Made by a program: the position numbers and the translations under genes
Notes under the pieces: model-generated
Databases searched by the model: none
Told to the model about the DNA's origin: nothing
What the model saw: only the letters and a program-made list of their open reading frames with translations
Assembly (NCBI GenBank): GCA_900548735.1
Contig: URMC01000095.1
Location: 1-5,731, forward strand
DNA length: 5,731 bases
Reading direction: 5' to 3'
From: an uncultured Eubacteriales bacterium
GTDB taxonomy: Bacteria; Bacillota; Clostridia; Oscillospirales; CAG-272
In this document: positions 1-4,283 of the stretch, piece after piece
Position numbering within the stretch: the stretch's first letter is position 1
Layout of the letters: each line of letters opens with the position of its first letter

Positions 1-55
1 TTCAGAATTGCCGAGATTTTCTTTCGCACATACTATGCTTCATACTTATCTCTTG

Positions 56-75
56 TTGTTCAATTTTCAAAGACC
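56..75 (-). promoter_or_regulatory. boxA-like rRNA antitermination motif
   Basis: Read on the minus strand the site is GGTCTTTGAAAATTGAAC followed by AA. The core TCTTTGAAAA matches the boxA element of Bacillota rRNA leaders (Bacillus form TGTTCTTTGAAAACT), which in RNA binds NusB and S10 to make rRNA transcription resistant to termination. It lies about 30 bases after the predicted transcription start, where a leader boxA would be expected. The assignment rests on motif similarity and position only. Confidence 0.65.
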
Positions 76-80
76 GTCTT

Positions 81-102
81 GCCATCGCTTTCTTGCGACA
101 GC
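81..102 (-). other. 5'-terminal leader hairpin
   Basis: Arms 81-88 (gccatcgc) and 95-102 (gcgacagc) pair over 8 bp, two of them G-U in the minus-strand RNA, around a six-base AAGAAA loop. The outer end coincides with the predicted transcription start of the leftward promoter, so the transcript would begin directly with this stem. It may stabilise or help process the rRNA leader. There is no U-tract after it, so it is not a terminator. Confidence 0.45.
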
Positions 103-108
103 TTTTCT

Positions 109-137
109 AGTATACCACAACGCATCCGCTTTGTCAA
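109..137 (-). promoter_or_regulatory. Sigma-A promoter, proximal rrn P2-like
   Basis: On the minus strand, -35 TTGACA (132-137) is a perfect consensus and -10 TATACT (109-114) matches 5 of 6, with an optimal 17-bp spacer (115-131). Transcription would start near 102 and run left. The A-rich sequence just upstream fits an UP element. Such near-consensus promoters with UP-like A-tracts are typical of rRNA operons, and the boxA-like motif downstream supports this. Confidence 0.85.
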
Positions 138-170
138 TAGGTTTTTGCAACTTTTTTGACTTTTTTCTGT
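138..170 (-). promoter_or_regulatory. Phased A-tracts, probable UP element
   Basis: Three A-tracts on the minus strand (T-runs at 142-146, 152-157 and 161-166 on the plus strand) start about 10 bases apart, in phase with the DNA helix, directly upstream of the proximal -35 box. This placement fits contact with the RNA polymerase alpha C-terminal domains and/or intrinsic bending, both known at strong rRNA promoters. The tracts are visible; the function is inferred. Confidence 0.6.
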
Positions 171-210
171 TTGCTCTGCGGTATTTCGTGCCTTTCCTCA
201 AGGCTCATAT

Positions 211-239
211 ATCCTACCACAGTTGGGGGGAAATGTCAA
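211..239 (-). promoter_or_regulatory. Sigma-A promoter, distal rrn P1-like
   Basis: A second leftward promoter has a perfect -35 TTGACA (234-239), a 17-bp spacer containing a run of six Cs, and -10 TAGGAT (211-216), 4 of 6 matches. It lies 102 bp upstream of the proximal promoter. Tandem P1/P2 promoters are common for rRNA operons. The weaker -10 suggests less activity than the proximal promoter or regulation of it. Confidence 0.65.
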
Positions 240-318
240 GCGGTTCTTCCAAATTTCCTCATTTTTAGCAGATCGTGCAGTGGCACTGTCCTATTATCCT
301 GCATTTTTGCGCAAATTA

Positions 319-349
319 TACATAAAGCCAAGAAAAACTTTGCATACTA
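319..349 (+). promoter_or_regulatory. Weak candidate promoter for the DUF421 operon (sigma-G-like -10)
   Basis: CATACTA at 343-349 equals the -10 consensus reported for the forespore sigma factor SigG of Bacillus. TACATA at 319-324 matches 4 of 6 of its TGAATA -35, with an 18-bp spacer. The drawback is that transcription would start at about 355-357, inside the Shine-Dalgarno sequence, leaving a leader of only about ten bases. An alternative vegetative -10, TATACA at 317-322, has no good -35. Low confidence either way. Confidence 0.25.
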
Positions 350-365
350 CCCATGAGGTGAAACT

Positions 366-1043
366 ATGCTGACGATACTGATCCGCACCGTGATTGTTTA
401 TGTCATTCTGCTTTGCATCATGCGCCTGATGGGCAAACGACAGTTAGGAGAGCTTGAAATTTCGGAGCTTGTGACCACGCTCCTGCTTTCGGAAATCGCT
501 TCCCTGCCCATTGAAAACCAATCCATCCCGCTGGTATACGCCATTATTCCGCTGGTGACCATCCTCACCTTCGAGGTAACGCTCTCCATTATCTTGGTCA
601 AGTGTCCGTGCCTGAAAAACCTGGCGTCCGCGCGCCCCAGCGTGCTGATCCGCCACGGAATTCTCGATCAGAAAGAATTGCGGCGCATCCGCATTTCTCT
701 GGACGAGCTGATCAGCGAGGTGCGCCAGTCCGGGCTTTCTTCCCTTGACGAAGTGGACTATGCCATTCTGGAGCAGAACGGAAAAATCTCCATCATCCCG
801 AAGAAAAGCGCGCAGCCGCCGACAGCAAAGGACATGCACCTTGCCCCCGCGGAAAACGGAATCGTGCATACGATAGTAGCGGACGGCAAAATCAACCGCT
901 ACAACCTGCAGCTTCTGCAACTTGGCAACGGCTGGGTAGACGAACGCCTGCAGGCGCAGGGGTGGGGGCTGGAGGAAGTCTTTTTCCTCGGAATAGATGA
1001 CAGCGGAAAGCTGTACTGGATCAAAAAAGGAGCCGAAGAATGA
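366..1043 (+). CDS. DUF421 / YetF-family membrane protein
   Basis: This 225-residue protein has three N-terminal hydrophobic segments (about residues 2-20, 33-50 and 54-79) followed by a soluble C-terminal domain, the layout of the DUF421 (YetF/YcaP) family. Family hallmarks are the MGKRQLGEL stretch at 22-30 after the first helix, the ISELVTTLLLSEIASLPI segment, and PSVLIRHGILDQKEL (91-105) followed by SLDEL and the LDEVDYAILEQNGKISIIPK block. The molecular function is not settled; DUF421 proteins of spore formers have been tied to spore membrane properties and heat resistance. GAGGTG at 355-360 lies five bases before the ATG. The stop overlaps the next start (ATGA), so both genes are translated together. 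Length is normal for the family and there is no sign of damage. The family call is firm, the role unknown. Confidence 0.9.
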   Translation: MLTILIRTVIVYVILLCIMRLMGKRQLGELEISELVTTLLLSEIASLPIENQSIPLVYAIIPLVTILTFEVTLSIILVKCPCLKNLASARPSVLIRHGILDQKELRRIRISLDELISEVRQSGLSSLDEVDYAILEQNGKISIIPKKSAQPPTAKDMHLAPAENGIVHTIVADGKINRYNLQLLQLGNGWVDERLQAQGWGLEEVFFLGIDDSGKLYWIKKGAEE

Positions 1044-1402
1044 AAACATTTTGGGCGGCGCTGGCGCTGTTTGCGGTTTTGCTTGGCGCGGTAGTGCTGA
1101 ATTTTTATCATATCAACCATGTGGCGGACGAACTGAACCGAAAGCTGGACGCCCTGCCCGCCTGTGAAGAGGCAGGAGAAGCGCTGGACGAAATGTACCG
1201 CTACTGGGAGGGACACAAAAAATGCGCCAGCCTTTCCGTATCCTACGAAGTGCTATATAAAATGGAAGAAAACATGACGGACATGCGAAGCGCCGTGGCA
1301 GAAGAGGAAGCAAGCGAGTTTGAAAAAGCCCGCGCGCTGATGCGCATTTCCATCCGACAGATGCGGCGGCTGGAGAAGTTTTCGATTGAAAATATCTTTT
1401 AA
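1040..1402 (+). CDS. DUF4363-family small membrane-anchored protein
   Basis: This 120-residue protein has one N-terminal hydrophobic helix (about residues 4-22), probably an uncleaved anchor since no convincing cleavage site is seen. The rest is charged and mostly helical (about 26-115, rich in Glu, Lys, Arg and Met), facing the outside if the short N-terminus stays inside. Size, layout and position directly after a DUF421 gene match DUF4363, a family of unknown function in Bacillota. The start overlaps the upstream stop, and AAGGAG at 1027-1032 sits seven bases before the ATG. The pairing suggests the two products act together at the membrane, for instance as partner subunits; this is inference from gene order. 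Two cysteines (42 and 62) lie in the extracytoplasmic part. The stop codon abuts a terminator. Confidence 0.75.
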   Translation: MKTFWAALALFAVLLGAVVLNFYHINHVADELNRKLDALPACEEAGEALDEMYRYWEGHKKCASLSVSYEVLYKMEENMTDMRSAVAEEEASEFEKARALMRISIRQMRRLEKFSIENIF

Positions 1403-1440
1403 ATAAAAAGCGGGCGGCATCAGCCGTCCGCTTTTTATTT
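1401..1440. terminator. Bidirectional intrinsic terminator
   Basis: Arms 1401-1418 and 1423-1440 form an 18-bp stem (one G-T mismatch that is a G-U wobble in plus-strand RNA) around the four-base loop ATCA. The stem has a nine-base-pair GC-rich core flanked by A-tracts and T-tracts on both sides, so it ends transcription in either direction. It overlaps the last two bases of the DUF4363 stop codon and abuts the stop codon of the HAD gene, serving both convergent operons with no spare sequence. Confidence 0.95.
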
Positions 1441-2082
1441 TCAGCCAAGAATCAGCGGGGCACACTCCGCAAGGGAGGAAACCACCGGCGCGCCGGTTGC
1501 CGCCAGCCGTTCCCGGCTCTGGTGCCCGGCGGCGACCAGCACACAGTCCGCCCCCACGATTCCGGCGGTTTCGGCATCGTGCGTGGTATCGCCGATCAGC
1601 ACCGCGCGCACGCCGGGATGCGCCGCACGCCACGCGCGCGCCAGTTCCTGTTTGCCATATGCATGAATGGAATCCGTGCCCCATATCTCGTCAAACCAAT
1701 CGGCGGCGCCGCGCTCCTTCAGTTGGGCGATCATCATTCCCTTTTCCGAAGCGGAAAGGATCGACTGCGGCACCCCCGTGTTGCGGATGGCAAGGTTGAG
1801 CGCACGAACGCCGGGAAAAAGCGGCGCGGTGCGGCATTTTTCATTATAATAAGAGACCCACAGGGGCGCCAGCACAGTTTTGAAATCCTCTTTTTCCAGA
1901 TCCAGCCCCAGCCGGCGATAATACTCCTCTACCGGGAAGTCAAACACCTCGCGGTACTCCTCCACGCCCCTGATCGGCGGCAGGTCACGCGGGATCAGCA
2001 TTTCGTTGATGCTGTCGATCCCCACCTGCACGTCGTCAAGAATCGTACCGTTGAAATCCCAGATCACGTGTGTGTATTTCAT
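1441..2082 (-). CDS. HAD-superfamily hydrolase (phosphatase-like, DxN motif I)
   Basis: This 213-residue protein carries the haloacid dehalogenase motifs: motif I DFNGT at 9-13 with nucleophile Asp9, a candidate motif II Ser110 at the end of SILS, motif III Lys144 in AYGKQE, and motif IV GDTTHDAE with Asp165 and Asp169 for Mg2+. The alpha-helical insert after motif I (about 17-85) is a C1-type cap as in phosphoglycolate phosphatases. Motif I has Asn11 where most HAD phosphatases have the general acid/base Asp; similar DxN variants occur in a subset of the family, so substrate and activity are uncertain. I chose the ATG at 2082 because motif I normally lies within the first ten or so residues; a GTG 33 bases upstream would overlap the Shine-Dalgarno itself. 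Downstream of and probably cotranscribed with the lipoprotein gene. It is cytoplasmic. Confidence 0.85.
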   Translation of the reverse strand: MKYTHVIWDFNGTILDDVQVGIDSINEMLIPRDLPPIRGVEEYREVFDFPVEEYYRRLGLDLEKEDFKTVLAPLWVSYYNEKCRTAPLFPGVRALNLAIRNTGVPQSILSASEKGMMIAQLKERGAADWFDEIWGTDSIHAYGKQELARAWRAAHPGVRAVLIGDTTHDAETAGIVGADCVLVAAGHQSRERLAATGAPVVSSLAECAPLILG

Positions 2083-2125
2083 AAACAAAGCGCGGCGCCC
2101 GTGGGCGCCGCGCACTCCTTTTTTA
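2083..2125 (-). promoter_or_regulatory. GC hairpin between Shine-Dalgarno and start of the HAD gene; possible attenuator
   Basis: On the minus strand the order is lipoprotein stop, A6, AAGGAG (2120-2115), one base, a perfect 10-bp GC stem (2113-2104 with 2099-2090, loop CACG), TTTGTTT, then the HAD ATG at 2082. Unfolded, the Shine-Dalgarno is 32 bases from the ATG, far too distant; with the stem folded only eight unpaired bases separate them. The stem plus the imperfect T-tract could also act as a partial terminator of the lipoprotein transcript. Both readings fit and are not exclusive. Confidence 0.7.
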
Positions 2126-3976
2126 TCAGTTGGTCGACTGCACGCCGCTGGTATTCAACCAGTTCTGGTACATCGCGGACGGCGACTGAATCGCCTTCTC
2201 GTCGTCGGAAACTGCGGTGTTACGCATCACGGTAAACATGCCGATCAGCACCTCTTGCGTGATCAGATCTCCGTTCGCGTTATAGGCAACATCCGCACCG
2301 ATGATACCAAGGAAGAAGTCTGCAAGGCTACGGTCACTACCCGAAACCGCCTTGTAATCCGCGAAGAATTTCTCCACGCTCTCAACAGTGGTCATATTGG
2401 CATCCATATACGCTTTCACCTTTGCGGAGACCGCGTTTGCCACACGCAACACATCGGTATTCACCGTCATCGCAGGGTCAAAGTACATGCCAAGCGCCGG
2501 CTCGGTGGTCGCCTCCAGGTTCTGCTGTTTCTGATACTCCCACTCCTTCACGTTTTCCTTACCCTCCGGATAGGCGATAAACACATTTCCGGTTTTATTG
2601 ATATCCATATGGTAAGCGTTGTTTTCGGTGGGGGTTACGTAGGAATATTCCTTGCCGTCGGTCTCATCCGTAAAGGTGGTCAGCATATAGTTGACGTTTT
2701 CAATGCCGTATTGCAGAAGATTGCGAAGCTCGGAATTGGTGTTGATGTAAGAGATGATTTCCATGGAGCGGGATTCATCCGAGGCATAGGCGCCGATGGC
2801 AAACATGGAGCCGTAAATATCCTCGTCCGTGGCACGGGGAGACTCCGCCACCAGCACGGTATAGCCCTCGTTTTCGTATTTTTCCTTCAGTTCATAGCCG
2901 CCCTTGACAATCTTGGCGGTTGCCTTCACCGAAGGATCGGTGGTGATAAAGCCGGGGGTTGTTTCATACTCCGTCTTGCGCTTCCAGCGGTTCTGATACT
3001 CCTGCTCTTCCAGAATCAGACCGGTTTTCAGCTTATCGCCCCGTTTGGCAGAATTGGAATAGGTTGCGCCGTAAATAGAGAAGAGATCCGGGTGCTGTAC
3101 TGCCGTACCGCTGGAACCATCCAGAGAATAGTTCCAATAGTGGATCAGACCGAGATCCAGCTTGCCGGTTTCGCTGTACAGCGGCGTTTTGCCCTTCGTC
3201 ATTTCGTATTTCAGAATCTTATAGAATTCATCGCTGAAAATCGAAGGATTGGCGGTCGTTTTGGCATCATAGCCGTACAGACCGAGCACTTCCGCATCCA
3301 CCGCAAGGAAAGTATACTCCCCGATGGCATGGTTGTTCGGCATGCCGTAGGTAATGTTTTCATACGGTGCCGCCTCCCGGAAAATATGGTGCACATAATA
3401 GGACAACTGCCCGCCGGAATCCGCCATCACGTCGTCCATGGAGGTCAGCCAGTTTTTGTTTGCATACTGGCGATACTTCTCGTAACTGCCGATGAAAAGA
3501 ATGTCCACCTGATAATCCGGCACAACAGGATATTTCAGCTCCGGAATACCATACTCATTGATATAAGTTTCCTGCACGGTAGTGGACTCGGTCGTGGTGA
3601 TGACCTCGCCGCGCTTCAGCGCTTCTCTGATTGCTTCCTGAGCGGCTTTTTTTGCCCGCTTTTCTTCCTCTGTCACGCGCTCTTTTTCCACGTACGCAGC
3701 TTCCACAGCGCTGTAATACTCCGCCTCGGTCAGATATTTGATATTGAGTTGGGTCTTGAACTTTGCTTTGGTGATCTTGTTGATTGCCTCATTCACTGCC
3801 GCCGCCTGCTCCGGGTCCGTCCCCTCCTCGGTGACCAGCCACACATTCAGCGTCGTGGTATAACGCGATGCCTCTTTTGCCGTGTCGTTCAATGCGTCCG
3901 ATTTTTTGTTGCAGGACACCAGTGCCGGCACCAAAAATGCAAAGCAAAGCAAGAGACATATCAGTTTCTTGTTCAT
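2126..3976 (-). CDS. Extracellular solute-binding lipoprotein (ABC transporter binding protein-like)
   Basis: The 616-residue product has a lipoprotein signal peptide: positive MNKK, a hydrophobic core, and lipobox LVSC with Cys22 as the lipidated residue. The mature part begins with a Ser/Asp-rich linker and a typical binding-protein first lobe (TTLNVWLV at 41-48, a helix, then TQLNIKYL at 76-82), followed by VDILFIGSYEKY and WLTSMDDVM, resembling family 1 sugar/oligopeptide binding proteins. It is longer than the usual 420-550 residues, with a charged helix plus a Thr-rich and Pro-containing linker at about 95-155. I chose the ATG at 3976 because AAGGAGG (3984-3990) is seven bases away; an in-frame TTG at 3982 is only one base from it. 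No permease or ATPase gene is nearby, so ligand and transporter are unknown. A sensory or surface role is possible. Confidence 0.85.
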   Translation of the reverse strand: MNKKLICLLLCFAFLVPALVSCNKKSDALNDTAKEASRYTTTLNVWLVTEEGTDPEQAAAVNEAINKITKAKFKTQLNIKYLTEAEYYSAVEAAYVEKERVTEEEKRAKKAAQEAIREALKRGEVITTTESTTVQETYINEYGIPELKYPVVPDYQVDILFIGSYEKYRQYANKNWLTSMDDVMADSGGQLSYYVHHIFREAAPYENITYGMPNNHAIGEYTFLAVDAEVLGLYGYDAKTTANPSIFSDEFYKILKYEMTKGKTPLYSETGKLDLGLIHYWNYSLDGSSGTAVQHPDLFSIYGATYSNSAKRGDKLKTGLILEEQEYQNRWKRKTEYETTPGFITTDPSVKATAKIVKGGYELKEKYENEGYTVLVAESPRATDEDIYGSMFAIGAYASDESRSMEIISYINTNSELRNLLQYGIENVNYMLTTFTDETDGKEYSYVTPTENNAYHMDINKTGNVFIAYPEGKENVKEWEYQKQQNLEATTEPALGMYFDPAMTVNTDVLRVANAVSAKVKAYMDANMTTVESVEKFFADYKAVSGSDRSLADFFLGIIGADVAYNANGDLITQEVLIGMFTVMRNTAVSDDEKAIQSPSAMYQNWLNTSGVQSTN

Positions 3977-3995
3977 GCGCAAACCTCCTTACCCA

Positions 3996-4011
3996 CACCG
4001 GAAAACCGGCG
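3996..4011 (-). other. Small hairpin in the lipoprotein mRNA leader
   Basis: In the minus-strand RNA, CGCCGG and CCGGUG pair over 6 bp (one G-U) around a UUUU loop, five bases upstream of the AAGGAGG Shine-Dalgarno. The predicted leader is about 50 bases long. A stem here, leaving the ribosome binding site free, could protect the 5' end of an abundant mRNA. It is too small to be a known riboswitch. Confidence 0.4.
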
Positions 4012-4033
4012 CAAGGGTACTAATACACGGTAT

Positions 4034-4062
4034 ATTTTACACCAAAAAGGTGTTTCTGTCAA
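4034..4062 (-). promoter_or_regulatory. Strong sigma-A promoter of the lipoprotein gene
   Basis: On the minus strand, -35 TTGACA (4057-4062) is perfect, the spacer is 17 bp (4040-4056) and -10 TAAAAT (4034-4039) matches 5 of 6. Transcription would start near 4027 and run left through the lipoprotein and HAD genes. An A/T tract lies just upstream (ATTTTTTGC on the minus strand), a possible UP element. This is the only convincing promoter seen for the two-gene unit. Confidence 0.85.
4039..4053. promoter_or_regulatory. Inverted repeat within the promoter spacer, candidate operator
   Basis: ACACC-AAAAA-GGTGT is a perfect 5-5-5 inverted repeat lying between the -35 and -10 boxes and touching the -10. 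A dimeric repressor bound here would block RNA polymerase directly. No regulator gene is present in the window, and repeats this short also arise by chance, so the function is unproven. Confidence 0.35.
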
Positions 4063-4121
4063 GCAAAAAATCGGCCGGCTGATTTTCCGCTTTCCCCTCG
4101 CGCGGGGTAAATGCGGTCATT

Positions 4122-4153
4122 TTGCACAAAGCGCCGACGCGCCCTTGCACAAA
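4122..4153. repeat. Direct repeat TTGCACAAA x2, 23-bp period
   Basis: The nine-base word TTGCACAAA occurs at 4122-4130 and 4145-4153, about two helical turns apart, on the same DNA face. The repeats are about 95-125 bp upstream of the predicted lipoprotein start site, a position used by activators. The surrounding stretch 4063-4221 otherwise shows no gene and no further clear signal. Function unknown. Confidence 0.35.
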
Positions 4154-4221
4154 CCTCCCAAAAAGGCTGTGAATTTGTTGCAACGGTGTGCCCCCGTTTT
4201 GTGAAAGTTGCCGGGATTTGT

Positions 4222-4264
4222 AAAAAATGCGTGTAGCGCGTGCGCCGTTTTGCGGCGCACGCGC
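4222..4264 (-). terminator. Probable terminator after rpoD
   Basis: A perfect 12-bp GC-rich stem (4236-4247 with 4253-4264, five-base loop) lies 19 bases past the rpoD stop on the minus strand, and a run of six Ts (4227-4222) follows. Eight bases separate stem and T-run, which is more than in a standard intrinsic terminator, so efficiency may be partial. It has no T-run on the plus-strand side, so it works for the minus strand only, ending the dnaG-rpoD transcript before the lipoprotein promoter. Confidence 0.65.
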
Positions 4265-4283
4265 GGGCGTTTCGGAAAGCGTT

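Larger units (their letters stand above)
1..102 (-). other. 5' leader of a probable rRNA operon (partial, transcribed leftward)
   Basis: Starting near position 102, about seven bases after a TATACT -10 box, the minus strand reads as an rRNA operon leader: a 5' hairpin, then a boxA-like antitermination motif at 56-75, then AT-rich sequence to the window edge. No 16S sequence is reached. The same TTTGAAAA-type motif also occurs in 16S-23S spacers of Bacillota, but two strong promoters directly upstream favour a leader. Seen: promoters, hairpin, motif. Inferred: that 16S rRNA follows just outside the window; a tRNA or 5S unit is the alternative. Confidence 0.65.
1..365. other. Gene-free region between an outgoing rRNA operon and the DUF421 operon
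   Basis: No convincing protein gene lies here. The open frames are short, start without a Shine-Dalgarno sequence and have low-complexity Phe/Leu/Ser-rich translations. The stretch is AT-rich compared with the genes to its right. On the minus strand it holds two promoters, phased A-tracts and an rRNA-type leader, all pointing left out of the window and listed separately. On the plus strand roughly the last 60 bases must hold the promoter and leader of the DUF421 gene, but no strong sigma-A match is visible there. Confidence 0.8.

Noticed and set aside
278..288. CAGTG-G-CACTG palindrome upstream of the DUF421 operon
   Set aside because: It is a perfect 11-bp palindrome, but not near any convincing promoter element and short enough to be chance.
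281..297. TGGCAC resembling the -24 element of a sigma-54 promoter
   Set aside because: The required GC-containing -12 element (TTGC) is missing at the correct spacing; TATT is found instead.
8..356. Two overlapping small plus-strand frames (86 and 66 codons)
   Set aside because: Neither has a Shine-Dalgarno, both are antisense to the rRNA-type promoters and leader, and the translations are low-complexity Phe/Leu/Ser-rich sequence.
353..361. Minimal upstream frame ATG-AGG-TGA overlapping the DUF421 Shine-Dalgarno
   Set aside because: It could in principle tune initiation, but it has no Shine-Dalgarno of its own and such three-codon frames arise easily when a Shine-Dalgarno sequence follows AT.
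444..1049. 201-codon minus-strand frame opposite the DUF421 gene
   Set aside because: It is the in-register antisense shadow of a recognisable DUF421 protein and has no family features or ribosome binding site.
2083..2115. GTG start giving the HAD protein 11 extra residues
   Set aside because: The GTG overlaps the Shine-Dalgarno with no spacing, and the added Arg/Gly-rich residues are encoded by the hairpin and precede the normal N-terminal motif I.
3977..3982. TTG start two codons upstream in the lipoprotein gene
   Set aside because: It is one base from AAGGAGG, whereas the ATG at 3976 has an optimal seven-base spacing.
4094..4107. CCCC-TCGCGC-GGGG inverted repeat between the lipoprotein promoter and the rpoD terminator
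   Set aside because: The stem is only four base pairs and no T-run follows on either strand, so it is not a terminator, and there is no other support for a function.
2006..4204. 732-codon open frame on the plus strand opposite the lipoprotein gene
   Set aside because: It is in exact codon register with the minus-strand gene, begins inside the HAD gene with no Shine-Dalgarno, and its His/Arg/Ile/Gly-rich translation matches no family. It exists because the real gene lacks TTA, CTA and TCA codons.
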